The notes under the pieces: model-generated | What the model saw: only the letters and a program-made list of their open reading frames with translations | Database searches by the model: none | Told to the model about the DNA's origin: nothing | Shown: positions 23,616-33,944 of the stretch, in pieces | How positions within the stretch are numbered: the stretch's first letter is position 1 | Layout of the letters: the number at the start of each line of letters is the position of its first letter | Translations under genes and position numbers: made by a program | Source: Mesorhabditis belari | Lineage: Eukaryota > Nematoda > Chromadorea > Rhabditida > Rhabditidae | Direction: 5' to 3' | NCBI GenBank assembly: GCA_958450365.1 | Contig: CAUEEP010000916.1 | Location: 1-64,000 of the forward strand | Length of the DNA stretch: 64,000 nucleotides

Positions 23616-24130
23616 CATTTATAAAATGCTAAAATACCCGTAAAAAAAACAATGATCAAGCCAACTAGAGCTTGTTTTGGAATAACATTCTTTCTGTTTT
23701 CATCTATAATTAGAGCAATTTACCAAAAAAAATAAAGAAATCTAATGAGTACAAATAGTCTAGTTGGCTTGATCATTATTTTTTTACGGGTATTTTAGCA
23801 TTTTATAAATAGTATAGGTCACTATTTACTAGATTTTTATGGTAACACTAGTACTATTATTAATACTATAGATTTTTATGGTAACACTAATACTATTATT
23901 AATACTAGACTTCGGAAAACAAAACTTAACCAAAACCAAAACTACCAAAACCAAAACCATAACAAAACCAAAACCAAAACCAAAACCAAAACCAAAACCA
24001 AAACCAAAACCAAAACCAAAACCAAAACTCCCCAATATCTCGCGACTGGGAGGAGCTAGCGAAAATCTGTTTGCAGATTTGAAATCAGCATCCAAAAATC
24101 TATCTCATAGGCTATTTTTTGTTTGTCACT
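23616..24130. repeat. Foldback plus second CCAAAA block
   Basis: Sequence around 23620-23665 (GCTAAAATACCCGTAAAAAA) is inverted at 23770-23810. The 30 bases just left of the mariner element (about 22680-22707) reappear inverted at 23808-23840. The CCAAAA block 23928-24028 and its right flank (AATATCTCGCGACTGGGAG) copy 23360-23440. Confidence 0.7.
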
Positions 24131-24361
24131 TCTTATAATTTTTGAATTTTTAAATAAAGAAATAAATAAATGAATTCATTTCTTCTAAATTATTGACAAG
24201 TAAATGAAAAAATTTTCCTAAACACGTGCAAAACATTTTTCATTGAGAACAACAAAAAAGATCTTCTTGAAGTCAACTTTTACAGTTGGCTCCAAGATTT
24301 CATTTTCACATTTAACAAAAATTTTCTAAAACAAACACACCAGAATTTGACATTAGATATT

Positions 24362-24800
24362 CGCAAAACAAACATTTTCCAATGACTAACACCTAATGAA
24401 CATCACCTAGTGAAACTGATCGGGATTCATGAAATGAGATATTCTCAATTATTATTGATAACTTGTTCCCATCATTGTCGAAAGTCCCTGATCCCATCCT
24501 CAAAAAAAAAATGGGGAGTTTTCGAGCCAAAATCAGTGTCGACTGCTTTTTTCGATCTGTGCATGATTCTCGAACTTTTCTCCCATAAGAAAACTCTTCA
24601 ACGACCGAAACAAAAAATAATCTGATGGGTTCAGGTCCGGACTATAAGGTGCGTGGGGCAGAAGTTTCCAACCAAGCTCGTCGATTTCAAATAATCTGAT
24701 GGGTTCAGGTCCGGACTATAAGGGATTCATGAATGCCGATCAGATTCACTAGGTGATGCTCATTAGGTGTCAGTCATCGGAAAATCTTTGTTTTGCGGTT
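24362..24800 (-). pseudogene. Mariner transposase C-terminal remnant between inverted repeats
   Basis: On the minus strand 24480-24655 reads LLPHAPYSPDLNPSDYFLFR, then SLKSFLMGEKFENHAQIEK, the C-terminal DDE block of mariner. A six-A run then shifts the frame, and FFFEDGIRDFRQ follows. The flanks 24362-24437 and about 24722-24800 are inverted copies (CACCTAATGAACATCACCTA). A 45-bp direct repeat (AATAATCTGATGGGTTCAGG) lies at 24618 and 24691. Confidence 0.75.
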
Positions 24801-25457
24801 TTGAGTTCTTTGCTATTCATAAACTCGTTCGTGTCAGCCTGAAAAAGTGAAAATTTACTAACTTCAAAGTATTTTGTACTGTAAAAGTTATGAAAAAATA
24901 AATCAGTGCTGCACTTGTTCACCTTTGTTTCTCACCAACCTCACATTCCGAATGTGAGGTTTTTGAAAAACGTGGAAACGTTCTGTGGAAACGTTGCAGA
25001 GTTGATCACTTGTTAGGAACAAAACAGAGCAAATTAATAAAAACCAAAAGATTTAAAAAATTCTTTAACTTATCACAAATATTTTGGCCAAAACTTTTTT
25101 AGAACTGGTATTTTTAATCAGTTTTTTTTACAAGACCAGCTTTTATGTTTGGCTCTGAAAGAAAGCAGCTCAAAATTTTAGCTTTTTTTGGATTGCCGAA
25201 AATTGATGAACCCTCAAGAAACTATTTTATTTTTAAATCAAAAAAAGAAACTAATAATTGAACTCTAAAAATTCAAATAGAAAACCCGTGGGTTTTCCTT
25301 AGTTTTCAATGTTTTTACTCCAAGACTTGGCTGAATGTTGAAGCTTTCGTTTGTTAAATGGTGTTAAATGTTTTGACATTTTCCTTCTAATATAACACTT
25401 TTATTTAAAAGAAACATTTTTGAGATCATAAGAAATAATCAAAACAAAAAATACACA
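24801..25457. other. AT-rich spacer
   Basis: No exon, RNA gene or ordered repeat is seen. Confidence 0.45.
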
Positions 25458-25725
25458 TACCGTAAATACTGTAATAGTACCCCACCCGCCTCGTACAGTC
25501 GCGTAGTCCCAAAAGTTTTTTAGTATTTCATTTTTTTCAAAGCGCCCGTCCTTTCAAAAATGCGTCTTTGGTATCAAAAAATAGCCCTGAATTTCAGCTA
25601 TTTTTTGATACCTAAGCGCGCATTGTAGCATAAACCAGTGTCGAGAAAAACTCGTTCAAAGCTAGACTACGTAACACTCCGCACCGTCATTATGGGGGTG
25701 GGGTACTGTTACAGTATTTACGGTA
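25458..25725. mobile_element. MITE, TACCGTAAATACTGTAATAG family, copy 1
   Basis: About 268 bp with termini TACCGTAAATACTGTAATAG and the reverse complement, followed by TACCCCACCC. An internal palindrome is built around ATAGC...GCTATTTTTTGATACC. Five copies are in the window (25458, 25856, 31073, 31951, 57343). No protein is encoded. Confidence 0.9.
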
Positions 25726-25855
25726 GTTACCAAACAGGTATCAAATGCGTACCAAATAGGTATCAAATAATTACCAAATGGCTAACAAATAGTTACCAAA
25801 TAGGTACAAAAGAGTCACCAAATAGTTACGAAATAGGTATCAAGTGCGTGCCAAA
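25726..25855. repeat. ~20-bp tandem array between two MITE copies
   Basis: Decayed units of TTACCAAATAGGTATCAAA lie exactly between the end of one MITE and the start of the next, so the region behaves as a compound repeat. Confidence 0.8.
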
Positions 25856-26123
25856 TACCGTAGATACTGTAATAGTACCCCACCCGCCTCGTACAGTCGC
25901 GTAGTCGCAAAACTTTTTTAGTATTTCATTTTTTCCAAAGCGCCCGTCCTTTCAAAAATGCGTCTTTGGTATCAAAAAATAGCTGAAATTCAGGGCTATT
26001 TTTTGATACCTAAGCGCGCATTGTAGCATAAACCAGTGTCAAGAAAAACTCGTTCAAAGCTAGACTACGCAACACTCCGCACCGTCATTATGGGGCTGGG
26101 GTACTATTACAATATTTACGGTA
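25856..26123. mobile_element. MITE, TACCGTAAATACTGTAATAG family, copy 2
   Basis: Direct repeat of 25458-25725 with few changes. It ends 15 bp from the stop codon of the 62-aa gene, so it lies in that gene's 3' region. Confidence 0.9.
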
Positions 26124-26137
26124 AAAGTGATAGCAAT

Positions 26138-26415
26138 TTATCTTTCGATGCTCCAAGCAACCTTGGCAGCTCCATACACTCCACCAGCAAATCCCAGCGT
26201 TCCACCGACAATCGTTCCCACAGGCCCACCAACAAGCGTCCCCGAAATCACCCCACTCATTGTACTCGTAGCAAGAGTGCTCACAGAATAAACCTTAGAA
26301 AATTATTTTCAATTTGAATTTCCTTTAATATTGAAACATTCAATTTCTTTTTCTATAAATTTTTTCTTAATAATTTTCTTACCATAACTTTTGTGGCATA
26401 CCAAAGTTCATCCAT
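26138..26415 (-). CDS. 62-aa glycine-zipper membrane protein, two exons
   Basis: Exon 1 (26383-26415) encodes MDELWYATKVM up to GTAAG. Exon 2 (26138-26293) follows TTTTCTAAG and encodes 51 residues and a stop; the phase is 0. Exon 2 contains GVISGTLVGGPVGTIVGG then TLGFAGGVYGAAKVAW, a run of GxxxG-type spacings typical of glycine-zipper membrane helices that pack or oligomerise. The intron is 89 bp. There is no signal peptide. Bacterial and eukaryotic glycine-zipper proteins are diverse, so function is unknown. The frame is intact and the splice sites are good. Confidence 0.7.
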
Positions 26416-26961
26416 TTGAAAAGAAATTTGATTTGAATTTGATTAAAAAAAATAGCAAAAATAAGTTCTTTTGATTGAAATAATCAAAATTCAGAATAAA
26501 AGAGTTGCAATTGAAAAAACGAAATGCTTTTGAGTGATCGCACGACTGTCAGCTGACTTTTTGAGATAGTAGCTTTTGGAACTTTTGGAAAGAGAAACTT
26601 TTTATTGATTTTTTTTCGCAAAATTGAGAAACATTGAGAGAGAGAAAAACACGAATTTTAGTAGAGAAATCTTGAATAAGAATGGTTAAATTTGATCGGA
26701 TTAACAAGTTTTAGGAATCGTGTGACTGGTGAATCTTTTATGAAATTCCTTCTTTTGTTCTGAATTACCCTGTGGGAAAATGTATCCGCCAAGATGCTTT
26801 CTGTTATGAGTTTAACTCAGCTTGTGATATCTCATGACCCCGTGGGAAAATGTATCCGCTTTCTGTTATGAGTTTAGCTCAGCCTATGGTACCACATTGA
26901 TCTTTATTGGGTTTTAATACGTGTGATTTTTACCGAAACATGTATTGCATATGAAAAAATC

Positions 26962-27211
26962 CGTTGACATTGACATTGATATTGACATTGACATTGACAT
27001 TGATATTGATATTAACATTGACCTTGACATGGACATTGACATTGACATTGATATTGATATTGACATTGACATTGGCATTGACATTGACATTGATATTAAC
27101 ATTGACCTTGACATTGACATTGACATTGATATTGATATTGACATTGATATTGACCTTGACATGGACATTGACATTGACATTGACATTGATATTGACATTG
27201 ACAAAAAAATA
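26962..27211. repeat. GACATT/GATATT hexamer array
   Basis: About 40 units of GACATT with GATATT, GACCTT, AACATT and GGCATT variants in a higher-order pattern (a block of about 90 bp is repeated). Open in three frames on both strands because of the hexamer period; not a gene. Confidence 0.95.
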
Positions 27212-27214
27212 TGA

Positions 27215-27890
27215 TCGCTGCGTGACTCGCTGTCTCCCTCATCGCTCATCCGTCTCATCTCATCCAAATGGTGCATAACACTGTTATCCGGGTGATGGAA
27301 TATGAATAATTTCAAATAATTTTAAATCCAGCTTTAAATCCACCATGCTACCAGATCCCAAAAAATCCCCTAGGAACCTAAACAAACTAGTTGCAGCTTT
27401 TTAAATGAAAACTGCTGATAAGAATAGACAATCGTTTAACCAAACAAAGTTTCAACTTATATGCGGTACTTAAATTAGAGAGATTCATAGTTAAATTTCG
27501 TTTTCGTAGTTAAACTGAGTTAAATTTGAGATTCGTACAAAAAACAGACACTTTAGAAAAAACAGATTTGATCTTTGATTTGAGTTTTGATTTTTTGATG
27601 ACATGGATTCATGGAGTTAAACATATTTGGAGTAGTTCTATTTGGAGTTTCATGAAGTTAAACATATTTGGCATCAGGTCTGGTCAAAACGTCAAAATTT
27701 GCCCTACCGAGCTAGCCTCAGCTACCTTACCCTACCCGACTCTAGGGCCATTCTGCTTAACAAAGTTTCGTCTACCGCAAACATAAGCAAAAGCTATTTC
27801 GACCATAATATAAACTATACTTTAACCTGTGTTTTATCATAAGTAATAGTAAATTTGTTGATTATCGATCACAATATGTTTCTACTCACG
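27215..27890. other. Spacer
   Basis: No supported gene. A short direct repeat GGAGTTTCATGAAGTTAAAC/GGAGTTAAACATATTTGGAG lies at 27613-27672. Confidence 0.4.
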
Positions 27891-27995
27891 ATGGAGACCG
27901 CCCGACTTTGCGTTCGACGTCTGGCCAAGGCCAAGACGAGTCGGACCGGCCAAGCAGCTCGACTCGTCCTACCACGTCGTCGAAACACGTTTTAG
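27891..27995 (+). CDS. Short Arg-rich frame in a GC-rich island (doubtful)
   Basis: A 34-codon frame, METARLCVRRLAKAKTSRTG..., in about 100 bp of clearly higher GC than its surroundings. It could be a captured exon or a GC-rich non-coding insert. No splice partner is evident. Confidence 0.15.
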   Translation: METARLCVRRLAKAKTSRTGQAARLVLPRRRNTF

Positions 27996-28204
27996 CCGAT
28001 TTTGTAGAGGAGATTTACAACTTTCAAATAGTTTAAAACATTCATCGATATCAGGTTTCTATCGTTGGAAATTTGTGAAAATGTTGAAATTAGCATTTCT
28101 TATGCATGTACCTCATAGTTGCAATTTCATGGTGAAATAGAGAGATAGAGATTATAGATTATAGAGCGATACGCTCTATAATCTCTATTTTTGGTCAAAA
28201 ACTT

Positions 28205-28515
28205 TTTGAAATATCGGGGGTAAGCTAATTTCCGCCATTTTATTTGCACAACTGGGTCTTTTGCGCAACTGGGCCTTATGCGCAACTGGGTCTTTTGCGC
28301 AACTCGTCATAACTTTCTTCTAGGTAAGCCAATCTTTATGATTTTGATTTCATTTTGTTACACTTATTGAGATCTACAAAGTGAAACCAAAACCATAAAG
28401 GTTAGCTTACTTAGAAGAAAGTTATGACGAGTTACGCAAAAGACCTAGTTGCCCTGTTGCGCCCTGTTGGGGCCCATGGCCCTGTTGCGCAAAAAAAATG
28501 GCGCAAAGTAGCCTA
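28205..28515. mobile_element. Foldback element with GCGCAACTGGG units
   Basis: The left part has four units like TTTTGCGCAACTGGGTC then CATAACTTTCTTCTAGGTAAG. The right part is the reverse complement, with CTTAGAAGAAAGTTATGACG then GCCCTGTTGCGC units. The spacer is about 70 bp. A short hairpin (AGATTATAGAGCG/CGCTCTATAATCT) precedes it at 28146-28193. Confidence 0.65.
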
Positions 28516-28687
28516 TCTCAAATATCATCAAGTTTACCAAAAAAAATCTGGGACGAATTCATGGCTTGATTTTCGAGAAATCACCGTGCAAACTTTTTCT
28601 ACGAACTTTCTTGCCATCCTAATATTTCATGCTTCACTAGCCTGACCCATTTGTCTCATTTTTCCAACCCTAATCCGAAAAATTTAG

Positions 28688-28762
28688 GAAGAAATTCGTT
28701 TATTGAAGAAGTCAATCCACCGAATCGAGCAATTTCTCAAGAGACCCCAGTTTTATCAATGA
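28688..28762 (+). CDS. Possible terminal exon, coiled-coil-like
   Basis: After AAAAATTTAG the frame reads EEIRLLKKSIHRIEQFLKRP, then QFYQ and a stop. The heptad-like Leu/Ile pattern and the clear acceptor suggest the end of a gene. Upstream exons were not identified. Confidence 0.3.
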   Translation, partial: EEIRLLKKSIHRIEQFLKRPQFYQ

Positions 28763-28884
28763 AATCATCGGGAGTCATTTCGCCAAAGAATTGTTAAATA
28801 TAGACCAAGAAAATAAAGTTCTTTCAAAAAGTCCAAAAGTGAAACATTCAAATGAATAAAAGTTTTAGTAGATTATTATCTTTT

Positions 28885-28963
28885 GTTTTTTCTTGTTTCC
28901 TTTTCCTTTCTTTCTTTTCTTTCTTTCTTTTCTTTCCTTTCTTTCTTTCTTTTCTTTCTTTCA
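28885..28963. repeat. TTTCTTTC polypyrimidine microsatellite
   Basis: About 80 bases of pure T/C ending 12 bp before a TATAAG acceptor-like site. If that exon is real, this is an unusually long polypyrimidine tract for a 3' splice site. Confidence 0.85.
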
Positions 28964-28975
28964 ACTCTTTATAAG

Positions 28976-29107
28976 ATCAAGGTCATTCAAAAAAGAAATG
29001 AGAACCATTCTGGTTCCCCTAAAGACGACTTGCTCAAATCAACCATCTCTGCTTTTCAAATACTGACAATTTCAAGTCAATTCTTGTTTTTCGCTGGCGC
29101 TTATCAA
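28976..29107 (+). CDS. Exon-like segment with one TM helix
   Basis: From the TATAAG site to a GTAAGT donor the frame reads IKVIQKRNENHSGSPKDD, then LLKSTISAFQILTISSQFLF and FAGAYQ. The polar loop followed by a helix is compatible with the loop 3/TM6 region of a 7TM receptor. No neighbouring exons were joined, and the gene at 29748-30393 is on the opposite strand. Confidence 0.3.
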
Positions 29108-29109
29108 GT

Positions 29110-29500
29110 AAGTTTTTACGTTAACTTGTTTGCTATAAATACTGTATGCTCCAAAAATTTTCTCGAAACCAAACAAACCAGTCCGGGCCCGGATTGCTCA
29201 AAAACGCGAAAAATTGACAAAACGTGAGGCTATGCAAAGCGTTTCTAACGACGATTTTGTGTAATAATACCTAACTTTTAGATGTTTTACTGAAAATTTT
29301 ATTAGATTCAAAGTATTACATAATAAAAGAGATCAAAGAGCCGAGATTCTTCCAACATATTTTGTGAGGATTAGTGCTGATGTTATCCGGGCCGGATTGC
29401 ATTGGATTGGGCCGACCTAACTGCAGCCAGGCCCGGCTTTTGCCCGAAAACTTTTGCTTTTGGGGCACCTCTCTCTGCTTTTCACCCTATTTTTTTGTTA
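29110..29500. other. Spacer
   Basis: Contains a CCGGGCCCGG palindrome (29186-29196) with GGCCGGATTG repeats. No exon supported. Confidence 0.35.
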
Positions 29501-29504
29501 GATT

Positions 29505-29747
29505 CTATTCTTACTATTGGATCATTGGATTCTATTCTTACTATTGAATCATTGGATTCTATTCTTACTATTGAATCATTGGATTCTATTCTTACTATTG
29601 GATCATTGGATTCTATTCTTACTATTGGATCATTGGATTCTATTCTTACTATTGGATCATTGGATTCTATTCTTACTATTGGATCATTGGATTCTATTCT
29701 TACTATTGGATCATTGGATTCTATTCTTACTATTGGATCATTCTTAC
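29505..29747 (-). repeat. 27-bp array carrying a 5' splice donor in every unit
   Basis: Nine full units and a final partial one of (minus strand) CCAATAGTAAGAATAGAAT + CCAATGAT. The gene exon 29748-29867 ends ...ATTGTTCCAATA and its donor is GTAAGAAT, so every unit repeats CCAATA|GTAAGAAT, i.e. the exon end plus donor. The array is directly joined to the exon. Translation past the first donor reads IVRMIQ and then a stop, so use of any later donor would truncate the protein. Confidence 0.85.
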
Positions 29748-30393
29748 TATTGGAACAATCATCTTGTTCACGAGCCGCGTAGAAACTTCCAAATTTTGAG
29801 AAATTGCACGTGTCAAAAGCCGATGCAACGCTATGATCGAGTTCCGATCAACACTCGGCTTGAACATCTCTAAAAATACATTATATGATCAGAGATTATA
29901 TCAAATAACAAAGGTAAACATGAAAAAAGCAAAAGATATAAAATAACAACATATAGGTGGCACCAAATGGTCACAGATAAAGCTGACACCGGCAGACCCA
30001 TAATTATGATGTAGATCCCGAATCGAACAAATCAAATTGAAAGAAGCGAGTCTTGAAAAAACGAATTGCTCTAGCTGCCGAATGAAAAAGAATAGAAAAT
30101 AGAAAATAGAATGCTTTAATAGAAAACACCAATTTTAAGAAGAACCAATACGCTTTTTATGTCTTTATAAAGCTATTAGTAAAAAGATCTTATAGCATCG
30201 GACTTTATATAAAACAAGATATCGAGAATTTTTTATATCGAGAGTGATTGTGAGATTGTGATAGTTTCTTTGCTTGGAATTATTTCGATGAATTCTAATA
30301 AGCAAAATTTCATACGGCAGTAACAGCGGCTACGAGAGATACAATGAATGGGAAACACAAATAAACAATATCCAACTTCCTCGATAAATAGGA
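29748..30393 (-). CDS. Unidentified protein, three in-frame exons
   Basis: Three exons chain in phase 0. 30316-30393 has acceptor TTACAG and reads SYLSRKLDIVYLCFPFIVSL with VAAVTA, a TM helix, to a GTATGA donor. 29964-30074 has acceptor TTCGGCAG and reads LEQFVFSRLASFNLICSIRD, then LHHNYGSAGVSFICDHL, to a GTGCCA donor. 29748-29867 reads MFKPSVDRNSIIALHRLLTR, then AISQNLEVSTRLVNKMIVPI, to GTAAGAAT. The middle donor and the AGAG acceptor of the last exon are the weakest calls. N- and C-terminal exons are missing. A membrane receptor is possible but the family is not recognised. Confidence 0.5.
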
Positions 30394-30399
30394 CTGTAA

Positions 30400-31072
30400 C
30401 GAAAACTTCAATGACTGTAACAAAAATTGAAAGCACACTACTTTACAGTACCCATTACACGACTTTCTTATTACGACCCATCAGATCATCCCCAAAACTT
30501 CTTCCGAGTCATCCCCATTTGTTATCTAGTTCGACTCTGTGTACGATTAGTTTGCATATGATGTACAATGCAATACAATACAATAATATGCCCAGATTTT
30601 GTATCAATTACTTTTTGGAATCCAATGACTTCAATGAAACTTTTGTTTGGTTTGAAAAGCTAAAAGTCCTCCATCCAATTCAATTCTATTTCTAATACCG
30701 TCTATTTTCAGTCAATCCACTAGCCAATACGCTTCCTTAGTGAACATGAATTATGACGATTAACAACAAAAATTGTTCTTCTCGAGTAGCAATGATTTTC
30801 GGTCCGGTGTCAACTGCGATATCTACTATAATTTTAGTGAAATAGGAATGTATTGATGTAAAAGATTTCATATTTCTTTTTCTAATCGTTTTGCAACGAT
30901 TAGATTTGACGTTTTGCAACAATTTGACCACATTTAGCGAAAATTCAATGAAAATTTGGCGAATGTGCACTTCAAAATTTCATAATCTTGGCTGTATTTT
31001 TCTAAAAGGTAAATCTGAATCTGCAGGTGGATTTCTTTTTCTTTAAATACTCCCGTATATCGTCGTAAAACT
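30400..31072. other. Spacer
   Basis: 30455-30575 has a plus-strand frame PITRLSYYDPSDHPQNFF... after TTTACAG that could be a receptor exon, but it has no partner. The rest shows nothing. Confidence 0.3.
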
Positions 31073-31327
31073 TACCGTAAATACTGTAATAGTACCCCAC
31101 CCCCATAATGACGGTGCGGAGTCTTGCGTAGTCTAGCTTTGAGCGAGTTTTTCTCGTAGGTATCAAAAAGGTAGCGCGCGTAGGTATCAAAAAATAGCCC
31201 TGAATTTCAGCTATTTTTTGATACCAAAGACGCATTTTTTGAAAGTACGGGCGCTTTGAAAAAATGAAATAAGAAAAAAACTTTTGCGACTACGCGACTG
31301 TCCGGTACTATTACAGTATTTAAGGTA
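31073..31327. mobile_element. MITE, TACCGTAAATACTGTAATAG family, copy 3
   Basis: About 255 bp, opposite internal orientation to copies 1 and 2 (CCCCATAATGACGGTGCGGA near the left end). The right end is slightly mutated (TTTAAGGTA). Confidence 0.85.
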
Positions 31328-31950
31328 GGTTTCTACAATACGGTACGATTGACTCGCCTAATTTATATTGTCCCAGAAAGGAGGATGCATACAAGACAAA
31401 CCAAATTTATGAGTGAATTCCACCTGAAAATGGTGTTTTAGATACCAGATTCGTTTTTAAAAGAAAGAAATTAAACAATGAAGATCAAACAATGAAAATC
31501 TAGCTCAGTTTGAAACTCAAAAATCTAATTGCCTTCTAATTGGGTTCCGTTCAAAATAAGTTTGTTAATTTGCTTGCTCAAGAAGGCTCAAGAAGCTTGA
31601 TTTATCTCAACTTCTAAATTCAATCAAACTTTAAAACAAAAGCTATTCAATTAAGTAAATAAGTTGATGTTGATATGCTTAATGCTAAACTCAGGGACGA
31701 ATTGCAACTCGTTTAACGACTAAACTCTTAACAATGTTGAAACATTACTTTTATAAAAAGCTATTTTTTTTGCGCAAATCTTTCAGACTAACAATAGAAT
31801 CTTTTTACATTTAACTGAAACTTTTTTTTGAATAATTTGAAACCCAAAAGTTTACTCGATCTTGTTTTTAAAGTTAAAGTAAAGTTGTTTTTGAAAGTTA
31901 AAGTTTTTATTTCAACTATAAAATACCAGCAAATTTACCGGAATACTACC

Positions 31951-33013
31951 TACCGTAAATACTGTAATACAGTACATTGCAAAATGATAGGAGCACCCTC
32001 GATTTTTGCGATTTTTGATTTTAAATAACTAAAAATTTCTTAAGAACCAAACGATCGATTCTTCTGAAATTTTTTACTCAAAAATTGAATAAACTTTGAG
32101 AATTTAAAGAATTTATTGCCAAAAAACCAGAGCCAGCTTCTGGTATCATTTTGAAGATTTCACCGATTCTAGTGTCTCAGGGATAAAATGGAAAACTCAA
32201 AAAAGTCTACTTTTTAAATTGAGCTTATTTTTCAAAAGTTCGTGGCTAAAAATAAAGATACCATAAATACTGTAATTAAAGCCCCGGGGCTTCGATTTTT
32301 TTCCCTACCCCATCCCCGGACCCCTCGAAAAATTAGATAAGGGGGTTCACATGGTTTAAAAATTGTATTTTTCTTAAAACCACTTTCCCTGATATCGCAT
32401 AAGAAAGAGGCTTTCTTGAAAACTAAAACTTGGGTTAAAATTTGGTTCCATTAGAAATTTTTGTTCATTTTTACGTTAATATTTGTTTTTAAGTTTAGTT
32501 CAATTTCTAAAATTTTGACCACAAAAAGTTTATTTGAAGGCAAACACTCAAAAAGTGACTTGAGACACTAGAATCGGTGAAATCTTCAAAATGATACCAG
32601 AAGCTGGTTCTGATTTTTTGGCAATAAATTCTCAAAGTTTATTCAATTTTTGGGTAAAAAATTACAGAAGAATCGATCGTTTGGTTCTTAAGAAATTTTT
32701 AGTTATTTAAAATCAAAAATCGCAAAAATCGAGGGTGGTCCTATCATTTTGCAACGTACTGTAGTACCCCATCCCCATAATAACGATGCGGAGTGTTGCG
32801 TAGTCTAGCTTTGAACGAGTTTTTCTCGACACTGGTTTATGCTACAATAGCAATACAATTATCAAAAAATAGCCCTGAATTTCAGCTATTTTTTGATACC
32901 AAAGACGCATTTTTTGAAAGTATGGGCGCTTTGAAAAAAATGAAATACTAAAAAACTTTTGCAACTACGCGACCGTACGAGGGGGGTGAGGTACTATTAC
33001 AATATTTACGGTA
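31951..33013. mobile_element. MITE copy 4 split by a nested element
   Basis: The left 19 bp (TACCGTAAATACTGTAATA) and the right part (from GTACCCCATCCCC at 32764) form one MITE interrupted at a TA by the 31970-32761 element. Removing the insert with one TA restores the normal left end. Confidence 0.9.
31970..32761. mobile_element. Tc1-like foldback element, CAGTAC termini
   Basis: About 792 bp starting CAGTACATTGCAAAATGATA and ending in its near reverse complement CAACGTACTG, with about 200-bp arms. It is flanked by TA on both sides as Tc1/mariner elements are. The arms share CCAAACGATCGATTCTTCTG. The centre holds CCCCGGGGC and no transposase. Confidence 0.85.
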
Positions 33014-33230
33014 GGTATTCTCTTGTTGCACAAGATTGCATCAAATAAATCAAATCAAACCAAACTCAACCACAAATCAAACGGGCAACTTTTCTCTTGC
33101 ATGCCGAAAAGAGTATTATGCAAATTCTTTTATGTACTTTGACAAAATCACTCTAGAAAAAAACCCTTTCAATCACTATAAAAAGCTTTATATGACTTAA
33201 TATGTTTGAGTTTTATAGTTTCGAAACTTA

Positions 33231-33366
33231 TCTGGAACGGTCGGAGACTTGGAAAAGAGATTTCTATAGCAAACCTACTTACCAGACTATCACCAAAGCC
33301 TTTTACGTAATACATATTACATTCTACCCTATTTTTCTTTAATTTCCAAGTCTCCCACCGTTCCAG
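33231..33366. repeat. Short inverted repeat
   Basis: CTGGAACGGTCGGAGACTTG and CAAGTCTCCCACCGTTCCAG, about 90 bp apart. The strand to the right (33367-33620) is strikingly C/T-rich and G-poor, which creates a long open frame on both strands without coding evidence. Confidence 0.6.
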
Positions 33367-33944
33367 TCTACTATTTCTTGCCTTTTCGCACCCCAATCCC
33401 ACCCACCTTAATTTCCACCCCTCTCGATCTTCTAACAACTTATCTATACCCACCTCATTCATTCCCCTTTAACCTCGCAACCTCTATAACCCTTCTTTTC
33501 AGCTCTCACTTTCACTCTCACACTTATACCTACCAATTCCATTTAGTCATCCCAATTTTCTCCTCTTCACCATTACCCAACTTCTTCACCTTTTCTTGAA
33601 CAATTACACCCATTCCCTTCTCTTGCCTCTTCAATTGCTTCTGACAATCAAGTGTTTGGCGGCAAGATCAAAGTAAAAAGAGCGTTTTTTTTGCAGTTTA
33701 ACGTACTTGCAAGCCTCTAGAGGAAAACTAACTTCGACGGGGATATCCTTGACCCCGAAAACCTAGGACTTTGCCTCAGATCTCTAGCTCTTCTGGTTCT
33801 CGAAATGAATCTCGTACGCACGGGCAGACGAAGAGACGTTTTTAGTTTTTTAGATATTCAAATCTATCTTAAATTACATTATTCTTATAAAAAAATTGTT
33901 TTTCATTTAATTTTTATGCTTATTTCTAGCTTTTATTTCCAGTA

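Noticed and set aside
26914..27315. Ser-Met or Ile-Asp repeat proteins in both strands
   Set aside because: Hexamer array open in many frames; no gene context.
33169..33599. Overlapping frames on both strands near 33.4 kb
   Set aside because: Produced by a C/T-rich, G-poor strand; no splice sites or family motifs.
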